Below are positions 9,801-24,600 of a stretch of DNA of 64,000 bases, piece after piece. Source of the stretch: Tilletia caries (Eukaryota > Basidiomycota > Exobasidiomycetes > Tilletiales > Tilletiaceae); NCBI GenBank assembly GCA_032718865.1, contig JALUTQ010000030.1, positions 248,001 to 312,000 of the forward strand, given 5' to 3'. Under the pieces are notes generated by a model, which did no database searches, was not told where the DNA came from, and saw nothing but the letters and a program-made list of their open reading frames with translations. The position numbers and the translations under genes are program-made. Within the stretch, counting starts at the first letter, position 1. The number at the start of each line of letters is the position of its first letter.

Positions 9801-12800
9801 GACACTGCCAGTCACACCGTTGCAGAGCGCGTTCACCTGGACAGGGAAGATCCCAGTCGCGTCGAATCCAGCGTACTTCTTCAGCGCACTGTCGGGCACG
9901 ACCTTGATCGAGTTCACATGGAAGTCCGTCAGTTTCTCCAAGTCGAAGACCTCACCCCGGATCGAGGTGTACCCATTGCTGCGGAACTCCTCCCGGCTGT
10001 AGACGTGCTCCTTGGGACAGATCAGGTTGCCCATGAAGACAATGACGAACACCGCACACGCGCACGTGAACCAAATCATGAAGTTGATCGCCAACTTCTC
10101 GCGCCACGCCATCCGGATGTCCGGACGCTTCAACGCAGGGAAAAGCGCAAGGATCGGCGAAGGGATGAACCAGGTCAGCATCCACGTGATGGCGACCCAC
10201 TTCCGACGGGCCGACGTGACCGGCAGCTCCTCAGCCACCTGACCCTCCTTGTTCTTGAGCCCATCAACAGGCCCAGAGAACGGCACAGGTCCACCGCCCT
10301 TCTCGTTCATGCCGCGACCAGCATTGGCACCACCGTCGGCAAACATGTTGCGAGAGGGCGCATACGCCTCCGACCCGATAATCGAAGGCGCCGTCGTGCC
10401 AAAGCCGCCACCATAGCTTCCCCGATTGGCATCCATGTGACTCAGGAAACCCGAGTACGCGCTCTTCGCATCAGCGTCGTCCGGATCCCGCGAGCCGACA
10501 AGGGGAGCCCTGGCGCTCGAGGCATCCTTGAACGGATCTCCATAGCGTCCCACAAGATGGGCACTGCCCGGACTCGCCAACTCTCCACTGGCCATCAGCC
10601 CACTCTTGCCACCACCCTCCGCCGAAGCGCCAAACGGCGAGAAGAAGTCGGAATCGCCCCGCAATGCCAGATCCGTCTCGAGCGCAGAGCGTTTCTCGTT
10701 CGCCTTCACCTCGTCCACATCGGCTGTGCGCAGCTCATCCTCGAGCTCGCGGAAGGCCTCGTGGGAGAGGAACACCTTCGTCCGCCCACTGGCCGCCTCC
10801 GCGTCCGTCCAGGTCATGACCTCCTTCGACAGCGCAAACTTCTGCATCGCCTCGCTTCCCGTCGCACCCGCGAGCCCAACAGCGATCAGCGTCGGCGAGT
10901 CGGCGTACCGCTGGCAGAACTCCTCAAAGGTCATATTGACCAGGTACTCGTTCGTCAGCTTGCGCGCCATCTCCGCCAGCCCGTACGCCTTGATCTGCTG
11001 CTTGACCACCCGGGCCTCGCACTGGTTCGGCAGCTGGTTGTCGTTCGGCCTGAGACCAACGACGAACCAGGCCTTGGTGTCCTCCAGCGTCTCGAAGAGG
11101 GTGTCGACCGCACTGCGGAAGTCGCCAGCCACGCACCGGATCGCATTCTTGTTCTTCTTCCCACCTCCAGCGCCACCATCTTCGCCGCCATCGTCGTCGT
11201 CGTCCGAGTCGCCACCGGCGTCTCCGTCGCCATGACCCGTGCTTGACTTTTTGGTCGCAGCTCTGCGAAGCGTACCGCCCCTCCCACCGACCCGTCGTGT
11301 GCTCGGGGCACGAACGGGCTTGACGCTCTGCTGAGCCGAGACAATGGTTTGCTCGCTGCGCGGGTGCGCCTGCATCTTGAGAGCGCGAGTGTTGAACAGT
11401 CCCCGAATGAAGTTGAGACTCGAACCAGGGAAGAGAGCTCCGCTGCCCATGTCCTGAGATTCGCCCTTGCCAGAAGAGGAAGCAGGCGACGAGCCACGGA
11501 GAAGGGAGACAAAGTCCGGGCTGATCGCCTCCGTATTCCGCTCCAGCATGTCTTCGCTCGTGTACGTGACGGAGCCAGAGAAGTGGCTGACTGTGAAGGT
11601 GGCGTATCCGCTCCGGTCAGACGGGCCGACCTTGAAGCTCGGGTGGTTTCCCCACCGCTTCCCGAAGGCCTCAATCATGGTGTGATCCGTCTTCTTGGGC
11701 ATCCGACGCGCCTGGTCGTCCAAGATGTGGATCAGGCCACCGGGGTGGTTCGTGATGAGGCGGACGACATCCGAGTTGTCAAAGTAAGGTACTTCAGGTG
11801 AGAGGAAGGTGAGCTTCTCGTTCACAAAGTCCTCGCGCGTGCGCTCAAAGACGTCCTTGAGCATGCAATTTTGCAGCTTCTCGGCCGCAAAGTTGACGCA
11901 GAACTGGTCGAGACTGTTCTGACTTCTGCTGAGGTTCTGCGGGCCGGGGAAATCGAGCAGACCGATGAAGGTCTCGAAATCGTCCTTGCAGAGCTTCTCG
12001 TTGATGTGCTCTGCGAGCCATGAGAAGAGGAGGGAGTACAGCGATTTGGCGAGGTCGTCTCGGTTGGCAGCGGCGCCGTCGGCGTCGAGAAGAATAGTGC
12101 AAATCTCGTTCTTGATCATCTTGGTCTTGTATGTCAAGGATTCTTCCAATGACTTGGTCTCGATGCCAAGGAACTCGGCAACAGTGGCGAGTAGTTCGGG
12201 GTTGCGGACCGAGGCAGAGTCCTGTGTGCGGTGTCGGTCTTGGTAGAACTCGAGGTTGCCCAGGTGCAGAATAGCGGCGAGCACCTGGCAGATGGAAGCG
12301 ACTTGCCGCTTCGTCAGGCCGATGTTCTTGAATGCGGACTTCAGCCGGCCAAAGCTGATAGCGTCCTCGTGGGCGGTGTCCTTCCATGCTCGGGAGTTCT
12401 GACCAAGGTAGCGGAAGGTGCTGGCGTCTGTGATCTTAAGGAACTCCTTCTCTTCAGCACTGGCGCCTGCGACAAGGTAGTAGAAGGCGTTGAAGGTCCG
12501 CTCGGAGGCAGCAGCGGTTATGACGCGTGAGCGCTCAAGGTAGTAATCGAGAATTTTAGCGCCGACCAGTCTGCCTGCCTCGCCGAATTGGAGTTCGGTG
12601 TATGAGCCGAAGCGAGAGGCGTTGGCGTTGTCGAGCGTGCGCGCGTTTCCGAAGCTGTTGAGAACAAATTCAGCGGACGGGATTTGGAAGGCGAGTTTTG
12701 AGCCCTTCTTCCCCGGTGCGGTGGCGCTAAGGTTGATGAGCTCTCGGACGGCGAGTCGACGGAGTTCGGTCTTGCCGCTACCTGTCTCGCCGCTGTGATG

Positions 12801-13206
12801 TGAAGATAGAGTGGGAAGAAAAGAGTGAGATCATGGAGCTTTGAAGGTGAAGGCTGTGTGGCGGAAGACCAACTCACCTGAAGAGGATGCTCTGGTCCTG
12901 CCCTGTCCGTTGCATGTAGAAGTATGCATTGCAGGCGGTGCCAAAGATGTGCGGGGGAAGGGGCATGCCGCGAGCGGCGCGATTTGTTTGACGATACTGT
13001 GCTGCATACTGCCGTAGTTGCTCGTCTGTGTTTCTATTTCCTGCCGAGCCGAACGGGTTCACGCTGACCAGGACGGAGTCGGAGAGGGCTGTGTAGGATT
13101 GGTGGGAGAAGAATCGGTCCCTGAGGACGGAGAAGATGGAGTCGGGGGAGATGGCGATGAGCGAGCTCAGGCGGGCGACGTCTTCTGGGGGCGGTGAGTC
13201 GGTCAT
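6828..13206 (-). CDS. Chitin synthase with N-terminal myosin motor domain (class V/VII type)
   Basis: Membrane glycosyltransferase that makes chitin from UDP-GlcNAc, fused to a myosin-like motor that helps deliver or hold it at growth sites. Six exons (13206-12878, 12792-8559, 8481-8027, 7949-7724, 7635-7552, 7454-6828) sum to 5,955 nt, exactly 1,984 codons plus stop. In order: myosin head (about residues 1-700) with P-loop GETGSGKT created across intron 1 and switch I NANASRFG; an acidic/low-complexity linker; membrane segments and a cytochrome b5-like region; the chitin synthase 2 domain with [14 protein letters not shown] and the catalytic QRRRW near residue 1,630; further membrane helices; and a C-terminal DEK_C domain. 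Switch II reads DFPGPQ instead of the DxxGxE of conventional myosins. The start is the first ATG of the motor frame. Confidence 0.96.
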
Positions 13207-14288
13207 GGTGAAGGATGCCAGAGTGGGAAGTGAGTGGTGAGTGCGCAGGGGGTGGCTAGGGGAAGAAAGGGGGGAGGCAGTGGTTGAAGGGAGCTGATTT
13301 TGAGGCAGAACGGCAGGATTGTGGTAGTGATGCGTCTCTGAGTATAGCGGGTGCCCGTCCAGATGGTTCCTTTTATGAGTAGGAAGCCGTGATCCGAGAC
13401 GTGGGCAAGCGCAACGCAGAGGGGTGTGCTGTAGAAGGTGCCGCAGGAGGTGGAAGAACGGCGAGAGCGAGAAGAGTGAGAAAGTCCACTGTGCCGCTTG
13501 AGCTGATGAGCGCGCTGGGGACACCCTTGAGCTTGAGCTTGAGCTTGAGCTTGAGCTTGAGCTTGTGTGTTGAGGCCGTCGCTGTCGTCGTTGCTGCTGA
13601 GGAGAGCGAAGCCAAGAGCGAGGGCGGTCAGAGGTGGCAGCAAGAATCAGCAGACAAGCAAGGCGAGCGACAAGCGGAAGGTGTCACGGCGTTTGCTGCT
13701 TGCTGCTTGCTGGGGCTCCCCGCTCCACCCAAATGCCGACAGACTTCTTTTCCATGTTTTTGAAAATACCCCCTTTCCTGGCCTGAAGCCTGAAAGCGCT
13801 TTTGGGGAGAGACGCGCGCAAGAGCAAGCTGGAGATCAACACTTCGAACCGGCAACCATTCCTCCTTGCCTCGCCCATCCGCACTCGCGAGCAGGGACCC
13901 ACGACTCAAGAGTCAAGACCGTTGAAGATCCAACTCGCCCCCTCCCCCTCCTGCTGCTGCTGCTGCTGCCGCTGCTGCTGCCGACGCGCCTCGCTGCTCT
14001 CCGCACATCAAAATACATCACAACACCAATCAAACCAACCAACTTCTCACCCCAAGGAGGCCTCCGCACTGAGCACCAACGCACGCGCCCACACAACTTC
14101 CACCTGCAGCCATTCGGCCATTCGTTGCAGTCTCATCTTCTGCAAGTCATCGGAAGCAGCCCTCTCATAAACCGTGCGACAAGCGTGTGGGACAAAAAGC
14201 TCATCATTAACAGCGGCGGACGAGATCCACTCCCTCTCACGCTTCCATACGTTTGCACCCGCCCGCCGACCCAACACGCTCACATACA
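13207..14288. other. Divergent promoter region between chitin synthase and LIS1
   Basis: Shared upstream region of two divergently transcribed genes. It contains a hexanucleotide microsatellite (TTGAGC, about six copies, 13527-13564) and a CTG-rich tract (about 13951-13981) in the probable LIS1 leader. ORFs here are repeat-derived or GC-driven, and no third gene is supported. Confidence 0.6.
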
Positions 14289-16111
14289 ATGACCTCCAAC
14301 CTGTCCGATAGGCAGCGCGATGAGCTGTGAGTACTCGGTCCCTGCTCTCCTATCCCGTCTTCGCACATAAACTGACTCGTACTTGCACCCCAGGCACAAA
14401 TCCATCCTCGACTACTTCAATGCGGCCGGCCTCACAAAGTCGTACGAGACCCTCATGTCCGAAGCAGAGCAAGACGGCTTCGTCCCAGATCCCAAAGCGA
14501 AATACGCAGGCTTGTTAGAGAAGAAGTGGACCAGTGTGATCCGACTCCAGAAGAAGGTGAGTGCGCAGTTTCTTCTTGGACCCTAGCTATATGCGGCCTT
14601 TTCTCACTCGCCCATGTTCGCTCTCACTTGCACATACTTAGATCCTCGATCTAGAATCCCGCAATGCTCAACTCACAGAAGAACTCGCTGCCGCACCCAC
14701 CTCCAAACGGTCCGCGAGCATTACAGACTGGGTACCTCGGAATCCACCACGGCACACCCTCTCCGGACATCGCCAGCCCCTTACACGCGTCGCCTTCCAC
14801 CCGCTCTTTTCAATCATCGTCAGCGCGAGCGAGGATGCAACAATGAAGGTCTGGGACTGGGAAGGTGGGGAGATGGAACGGACTCTCAAGGGGCACACCA
14901 AGGCGGTCCAAGACATCGACTTTGACAGCAAGGGACAATATCTGGGTGAGTCTCTTCTTCACTCGTGGCCGCAACGTACACAAGAGCTTACCTTTCAGGA
15001 CGCGTGGGACATGCTTACCCTCCATGCGCAGTATCATGCTCCTCTGATCTCTCCATCAAGGTCTGGGATACGACCAACGACTGGAAAAACACAAAAACAC
15101 TCTACGGGCACGATCACAGCATTTCGAGCGTGCGCTTCATGCCGGGCGACGACCGAATAATCTCTGCAAGTCGGGATCGCTCCGTGAAGCTGTGGGATCT
15201 GTCGAGCGGGTGAGCCTCTAGCCCGAGAGATACTGATTCAAAGTCGATAAATGCTGAACCAAGGTTATTATCCTCTCGTGAAGGTATTGCACCCGAACAA
15301 TCTCAGGTCATGCGGAATGGGTGCGGGCGGCCATTCCGGCGGAGGATGGAATGCAATTTGTAACGTGCAGTAACGATCAGGTACGTGAAAGCGAGCAGAG
15401 TGATAATGCGCCGCTTTGAAAACTGACGCGCGGGACCTGATTTCTGCAGACGAGTCGGATATGGGACGCATCATCGGGGGAGACAAAGATGGAGCTGCGG
15501 GGACACGACCACGTCGTAGAATGCGCCATCTTCGCGCCAACAGCTGCATATGCTGCTATCAGAGAACTCGCAGGGATTCAGGTATGTTGGCTACGGTACT
15601 TGCCGCATATCATGCTATCTGTGACGGGCTGGCTCACCCTCGCGCGTGTTTGATTCAGGTGAGCGCAAAGGACGAGCGCGCACGGCTACCGAACCAATTC
15701 GTAGCAACAGGGTCCCGAGACAAGACGATCCGACTGTGGGACGCGACCTCGGGCCAATGCCTGCGCACCCTGCACGGCCACGACAACTGGATCCGCGCGC
15801 TCGTGTTCCACCCGAATGGGAAAATGCTCCTCTCGGCCTCGGACGACAAGTCGGTGAAAGTGTGGGATCTGGCGACGGGCCGGTGCACGCGCACGTTGGA
15901 TGCGCATAATCACTTCGTCACGCATCTGGCGTGGGGGCGGGCGAGGGTGGATACGGGGGCTGCGCCGGCGCCTGATGGAGTTGGGACGGGAGTAGTTGGG
16001 AATGCGAACGGGAATGGGAATGGGAATGCGGCGGGCGGTGGGGAGAAGCGGTTGGTCAATGTGATTGCGACGGCCAGTGTTGATCTTACGGTTCGGATCT
16101 GGACGCCGTGA
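14289..16111 (+). CDS. PAC1: LIS1/PAC1 dynein regulator (LisH + WD40)
   Basis: Cytoplasmic protein that binds the dynein motor domain and is needed for nuclear migration and microtubule-based transport. Seven exons (14289-14326, 14394-14556, 14642-14945, 15032-15209, 15284-15380, 15450-15581, 15659-16111) sum to 455 codons, giving 454 residues, a normal length for the family. The N-terminal LisH helix ([17 protein letters not shown]) is followed by a coiled coil ([12 protein letters not shown]) and seven WD repeats with typical ends such as [48 protein letters not shown] and RIWTP. Between the sixth and seventh repeats is a Gly/Asn-rich insertion of about 25 residues (GNANGNGNGN) not usual for the family. 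Several introns interrupt the WD repeats. Confidence 0.95.
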
Positions 16112-18768
<2,657 letters not shown>

Positions 18769-20069
18769 ACGCCCTGCCCAGGACCGTTGTTGGGACACTT
18801 CCTGATTGAGTATCATGACGATGCCTCGTGATGCACTCACAAAAATCGTAATGCATTTTTGCCCCTAGAGTCACCCAAAGATGAAGGCATCAAGGAGATT
18901 CGGACTTGGGAGCTCAAGCAAGAACAAGAAGTTGTCGGAAGACTTCTTTGGCTCCCTCTCCCAAGGGACCGGAGTTGACGCGCATCGAATAGCTGTTTGT
19001 TTCCATTCACTTGCTTTTCTCTCTACATCCAGCAGAATATCTCCCATCCTGCAATGTCGCACCACCACGACCAGGTCAAGTCTGGGTCGGCCGCTCAACA
19101 AAACTTCAAAAGGTGGGTAGAATCGCGTGTTTTGGCCGCGGACCCCTCTGCTTCGTGACGGCCCGCCCCCTTCCTATTTCCCAACCTCGTCCACGGCCAT
19201 CAGGCTCGATGTCATTGTTCTCCAAGTCTTGAGCCCTGGGTCCAGCAATTCCTAAGCTGCGGGGGGAGAAGAGCACATAGTGCCATACGTCCCCTGACTC
19301 GACCCCCAATTTACTTAGAGTCCCCTTGTGCTTCATTTAGCCCGTTCACATGACGATCGGAGCAGGATTATTTTCCGTGGCTTGGCCCGGGTTTTCCACG
19401 ATCGGGCGGGACGGCAAACATCCCTGTGACTCGGAGGGAGGGATTTGGGAGGGGAGTGGTTCTTTGCGATGGGGGTCTACGGGCTGGCCGGGCACTTCCA
19501 AACTTTTCCGCACACTCAGTTCCGGTGACTGACCCCCCCCTCTGTCTCTCGTCTTACCTTTCCCTCCTCATGCTTTCGACAATCATTTCGCCTCCCTGTC
19601 CGGCCTATCGCCTGCGTTCGTTTACTTCAAAAAAGGTGAGCTTCGGTGCTGTTCTCGTGTGCTCGTCCGTCACTTGTTCAACGCGGGCTGTATTCTTCCT
19701 CTTCCACGCACGCGTCGACATCACATCGCAGTCCTCCGCTGCGATCGGCTTATTTGTTTGCTGTGCCTGACGGTTTCAAAGACCTGCGACTCCTGACTTG
19801 GGGCCACCTATGTAGAGGTCCGCATGGCGCTTCAGGCTTCAGATGTTGGGCTGGCAAGAGCACCATGAGCGTCTCCAGCGGACAAACGACCTGCACACCG
19901 CCGCTGATGCTGCACCGCGTCCGAAGAACTCCAAGCCGATTGGCCAGGACTTCAAGCGGACCGACTGGGGAGCGAAATGGGGTGGGGTCATCCGATTTGC
20001 AGGGCATGATCTGATTGGCTCGTTGGGCGGAAGGGTGGCATGGTGAAATGAGGCGAAGGGCAGAGCCGA

Positions 20070-20234
20070 GGGGTATAAGAGGGCTGATTTTTTCTCCTTC
20101 GTCTCCTTCCCCCCTTCCATCACAACTGCTCGTCTTCCTGAGTTCCTTGGCCCTCTCCCCTATTCCTTCTCTTCCTTTCACCTCTTCATCAAGACAGCAG
20201 ACCTTCCACGTTCCACCTCACGATGCAGTTACGA
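20070..20234 (+). promoter_or_regulatory. TATA box, pyrimidine leader and possible start exon
   Basis: GGGTATAAGAGGG at about 20070-20082 is followed by a CT-rich leader of about 135 bp and ATGCAGTTACGA at 20223, then a GTGAGT donor. This resembles the promoter and first exon of the secreted-protein gene at 1047, which also starts MQ. I could not assemble a convincing downstream protein, so this may be a decayed gene or the start of a non-coding transcript. Confidence 0.35.
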
Positions 20235-21280
20235 GTGAGTAGGAATTCGTGTTTCGTCGCAGCTCTTCGCGCCATAGCCACCCCCTCTCCCCTTTCCCCT
20301 ACACCCACGGACGCTGCTTCCCGATGTCACGCTCTGTCTGAGTTCTGGACTTGGGCCCAAGGCGCAGTGCGCAATCTGGCCTTGGGAGCATCAGCCTTGG
20401 GGGGTTACCGTCATCGTTCGCCGCAGTGCCATCTCGTTCATTCATTCTGGACCCTTCGTCCATCTCCAGTAGCCACTCCGAACAGCACCGCGTTGCTTGT
20501 GGACGCCGCGTGAGCTTGACAGGGGGGAGATGTGGGGCTGGGGGTGGCCTTGGTAGGGGCTTGCTGGCGTTGCACTTCTTCTTTCCCTCTCACTCAGTAT
20601 TCCGCATAGTACTGACCTCTCTCTCTCTTCATTTTCTCCCTGTTTGTCTCTCCCCCTTTCCTTCCGACCGGCCTGCCCCTTTGGTACTGCAAATGCAAGG
20701 TCGGATCACCATGGGCTCTCTTGCACAAGCAAAGGTGCGTGACAAAGTCCTCTGCAGCCGCAGTCCTCTTTGCCGCTTCCCTTCCCCTCTCGTCTCCCTA
20801 CCCGCGACATTGCGTCCGGGATATCGTGCACAAGCATTGGGGTACCAGCAATGGCTCCTCACGGAGGTCCATTTGACTCATCCGGTTTTGAGACCGCCAT
20901 ATCGACATCGCCATTTTGAGGCTGATGCTCGCTCGCACAACCCAATTCCCGGCATGAGACTGGTGGCGACTCGGGCCGAGGGGCAAGAAGGTGGAGCTGG
21001 CCTTGCGAGGGAGGGCTTGCAGGCTTGGGGGATCCAAAGCCTTGTTGCGCACTCAGCTTTTCTTGGCTGACCTTCCATCGCTCTTCTCTTCCCTGCCCTT
21101 CCTGTTCCGGCTTCGCTGCAGGCTTCTGTCCTCGCGATTGAGTCGCATCAAGTTTGTGAGTAAGGAAGTCCTATTTTTGTCGCAGCCCCGATGGCTACAG
21201 CCACCCCCTCCCTTCTTTCCCACGGCTCCCTAGTGGAACGATGTTGCGTATACAGAACGGTCTCTGCGCGGCCCACGCCC

Positions 21281-21413
21281 TTGACCGACCTTAACGTCCC
21301 ATGGATGGGGCATCGTGTGCAGTGAATTGCCTGGCAGCGATCTCATGCAGCTTCAATGCTGTGCCTTTGCCCTTGACCGAACTTAACGTCCCATGGATGG
21401 GCCATCGTGTGCA
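21281..21413. repeat. Tandem 92-bp duplication
   Basis: A 41-bp core starting TTGACCGA at 21281-21321 recurs at 21373-21413 with two mismatches, and flanking words (CTTCAATG, TGCCTTTGCCC) recur too. The period is 92 bp. Confidence 0.75.
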
Positions 21414-21584
21414 ATAATTGTCGGCAGACTTCTGGGTGCTTCCAATGTTGTGCCTTTGCCCCGAACGTGGTGGTGGACGATTCGTGACTCGGGATGGAGA
21501 TATGGAAGATGGGGGTGGCTTGGTGCGGGCATGCTGGCTTAACAGGGCAAGCTTCCCTTCTCACTCAATGCCTTTGCCAAGCAT

Positions 21585-21587
<3 letters not shown>

Positions 21588-21645
<58 letters not shown>
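21588..21645. repeat. TC microsatellite
   Basis: About 29 uninterrupted CT/TC dinucleotides inside one unit of the surrounding diverged repeat array. It expands the CTCTCT pyrimidine tract present in the other units. Confidence 0.9.
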
Positions 21646-21648
<3 letters not shown>

Positions 21649-22631
21649 CCTGCCCTTCCCCCGTGTCCAGATACATCTCAAGGCAAGGTCAAATCATACC
21701 GGACTCGAATCGGAACGGGTTCTCTCCTGTCTTGAAAAAAAGGTGCGTGGGAAAAGTCCTCTTTCAGTCGCAGCCCTCCCTACCACCTCCCTTCCTCTCT
21801 CCTCTCCCGCCCCACGACCCAGCAGTCCTCTCCATGGATGGGAGGCCGTCTGGTCGATATCACCACCGGCTAGCCTTGGACGATGAGGTACGAGCATATG
21901 GGTCGTCAGGCGTTCAAAAGGTGTCCGAACGTCTGGCGAGAAAGCCCCGCTCTACCTTTGTGGCAACGTCTCGATTTGAACACAATTTGGACCCCGAGAC
22001 ACTATACGAGTTCGGAGGCGAGACGCCATAAGAATAAATCGTTCAAGCCTCGATTGTGGGAGAATACGATGCAACAGCCCCGCACTCGAATTGGAAAAGC
22101 GCAGACACAGCGCGAAATGGATGCAATGGTGTCTGCCACCTTTGGGGCTTTCGACCATTGCTTTTCGCCCGTTTACGTGGAATGGATTCGGATGCTGAGC
22201 AACGCTGGGTTTGGAAACGCAACTTGCGCGACGATTGTTTCTTGTGGGCCCCTTTGGGGGCCTACGAATTACTCTCGCCTCATTGCGTATGCCGAATCGA
22301 TGCGGCGCGGAGGTGTATTTCTGGTGGGAGTGGGTTACGAGGAGGAGGTGGTGCGGTCCGGGGGCTTGCGTGCTGGGAGGTTCATCACGATTCTGCGCAC
22401 TCAGTCCTGCAATAATGACTGACCCTCCTTCTCTCTCTCCCTCTTCCCTCTTTTTACCCCTTCCCTCCCAATCCCGACGCACTCCTCCAGAGCTTGCCGA
22501 TGTCCCCAAGATCTTTCAGCTCGTCACGCAGGAATGCAACTTTTGTACATGGATTAGATCTTGCACTTGGAATTGCTGCCAACTTGGAGAACAGAGGAGA
22601 ACTGGTGGATTCCGAAATTGTATATCGATGC

Positions 22632-24262
22632 TCAGTGCCCGGCCGCGAGCTCGTCTGCGCTCGAGAAGTAGCGGGAGCGTCGGAAGCCAGCAGCGTCTCG
22701 GAACGGATCCTGCTTGGGCATGTTTCCATAGACAGGAGCCTCCAGATCTGCAAACACAGTACAATCAGTGCCGGGCATCCACAGGAAGAGAAAAGAAGGA
22801 GTGCTCGGGGCAGAGAAACTCACGAAAGACGTCCCGATATATGCTCTCCACAACCGGCTCGTTCTTCTTATCGCACACCTGTCGGAAGAAGTGAATGCCA
22901 ACAGGCTTGAGGCCGTGCGCCTCGATGTACGCATGTATCGAGTCTGGCGTCAGACTTCGGCTGGGCAGGGCCGATGGTGACGAGCCGGCCGGTTGCTCGA
23001 GAAGGAGGAGGGTGTATCGGTGGTAGGATGATCCCTTTTGTGGGTGGGGTGGGAGGTAGGAGTGGGAGACTGTGGACAATTCGGATGAGATTGTTGAGCT
23101 TGTGGCGGAGAGAGGGATGTCGGTCCTAAGGTAGGAGGCAGATATCAGCGGTAAGTTCCTTGTGGAAAGAACAGTTTGGATAGGATTGGAAGGAGCGAAC
23201 TCACAATTGCCAATGGACAAAGGTGCTGTAAGACATCGACAGCTCATCTGGCACGTCCGGATCGACCATGAGCAATGTGTACTTGCGCTCCTCGGGATGG
23301 AACGTGGTCGCTGTCACCCGCGGAGTCTCCACAGTCTACGAGGTTCGCGCGAGGGAGAGTTCCTCGAGATCAGCAACTTTAAAGCAGCGCTGCGAACGAT
23401 TTAGGCAGTCTACAACTCACCTTCGCAGTTTCCAGAAAGACGCCAGGCCAGACGTCTCCACCGTTCCCACCGTGATCGCCAAAGCCTTGGCCTTCCCCGT
23501 ACGCAACTTGAACATCAACAGTCGGTGCAATGGTGGGGACAACGTCAGGGACGACTTTCATCAACCGTACGCGCTCCAGCTGCGAAGATTTACCGTTCTC
23601 AATGTCAGCCAATTCTGCCCAGCCGAGCGACAGGCGTGAATGCCGAGGTGTCACTCACGAGACGGTCGAGTGCGCCATTCTTTCGCCATGCCTGTTCTCG
23701 CAGGAACCGGAAGACGGGCAGGGAGAGGTCAACTGCAAACGGGAATATTGTCAGCAAAGCCTGCCAAGGGAAGCAGAGTCAGGATTCCCCTAAGTGAGAG
23801 AGAAATGGACTAACCCTGTCCATTTGAGAAAAGCCAGCGAGTCTGCGGATCATCCACATTCCCCTCCACCAGTATCTTGTCCGCCTGCGTCGCCTGACCC
23901 TTGCTCCGGAGCGCCTCGGCAGCCTGTACCTTGGCCTGCTTGTGCTGACCGAGGAAGGCTAGTGCGGCGTCGTAGGCGGGCTCGAGACCTGAAGGAAGAG
24001 CAGGCTGCCAGCTTGTAGACTTGGACATGGTAGAGGCGGAAGAGGAAGAGGTCTCCGCTGATTTGCGCTCCCGTTTGCTAGGTGTTAGGTCTGTGGAGGA
24101 CCCTTGGGCTGCGTTAGGAGCCGACGTGCTCGTCCAGCGCGATCCGCATGCGCCGCTGTTCGAAGCCGTCGCCGCCGTCACCGCCCCGACACGGGCTGGG
24201 CTGAGCAGAGAGCGCGCGCTGCTGCGTGCTGCTGTTGCTGTTGCTGTTGATAATGAAGCCAT
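22632..24262 (-). CDS. MRPL35: Mitochondrial large-subunit ribosomal protein mL38 (PEBP-like)
   Basis: Component of the mitochondrial large ribosomal subunit, homologous to yeast MRPL35 and human MRPL38, containing a phosphatidylethanolamine-binding-protein fold. At least six exons run from the ATG at 24262. The N-terminus is a Ser/Ala/Arg-rich mitochondrial presequence without acidic residues for about 45 positions. The PEBP part shows PTVDVQVAYG, then MVDPDVPDELSMSYSTF with HWQL across an intron, then YHRYTLLLLEQP, and a C-terminal helical extension ending in AGFRRSRYFSS, as in fungal mL38. Exon 1 ends at 23815, exon 2 is 23732-23659, and later boundaries are approximate. The symbol is by homology. 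Confidence 0.88.
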
Positions 24263-24414
24263 CGTTCGCTGAGGAGCTCAAGATGATGGTCGTCGTGCTT
24301 CCCTCTGCTGCTGCTGTTCTGACTTCTTCTGATCGCCTGGGTGGGACCCGGGAAGACCGGGCCGGAAATCCGCGACAATCCCGTAGCCGCGAATTCCGGA
24401 ACCCCCCACTCATT

Positions 24415-24600
24415 TAGCCTCAGAAACTCAGGCTGCCTGCGGTGTGTCACGTGTGTGCTTGTCGAGCCGACTTGAAATGGAAGTGACAAGCGGCTGAAGC
24501 CGTGCCGCAGGCAGCCTGAGCGCAAAGACAAGGACTCACCTTGACCGACAGCCAGATCCGCAACTTAAGCAGAATTCACCGAAATGCACTCACCACAGCC
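24415..24600 (+). repeat. Extra copy of the hairpin terminus (left-end type)
   Basis: Starts TAGCCTCA and then carries a perfect 16-bp inverted repeat (24427-24442 with 24505-24520, CCGCAGGCAGCCTGAG) around a 62-nt loop that holds GAAATGGAAGTGA and a nested stem. A CAACTTAAG word follows at about 24561. The first 23 bp are identical to the left end of the element at 25028, and the sequence after the hairpin is diverged but alignable. I take it as a solo or remnant end of a second, related element. Confidence 0.7.

Larger units (their letters stand above)
19440..22480 (+). repeat. Array of diverged 0.4-0.7-kb repeats with splice-like junctions
   Basis: Recurring order of words: GGGCTTGC or a variant, then (C)ACTCAG, then TGACC, then a CTCTCT pyrimidine tract, then CCGGCCT or CAAGGTC, then G(G)TGAGT or GGTGCGTG, then AAGTCCT, then TCGCAG. 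Copies begin near 19470, 20540, 21010, 21530 and 22350, with partial copies at about 20223. The polypyrimidine tract before CAAGGTC and the GTGCGT/GTGAGT after it look like an acceptor and a donor around a repeated small exon. Identity is patchy, so the array is old or under relaxed constraint. Confidence 0.5.
18769..22631. other. 3.9-kb gene-poor region with diverged repeats
   Basis: No conserved protein is recognisable on either strand between enolase and mL38. The region contains a good promoter-like stretch at about 20070, at least five diverged copies of a 0.4-0.7-kb unit, a 92-bp tandem duplication and a TC microsatellite, listed separately. ORFs here are short and do not continue between repeats. 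Confidence 0.5.

Noticed and set aside
8547..11246. 899-codon open frame on the plus strand
   Set aside because: It is exactly antisense to the largest exon of the chitin synthase, which has strong domain evidence. The antisense product is Arg/His/Val-rich without any domain, as expected from codon bias on the other strand.
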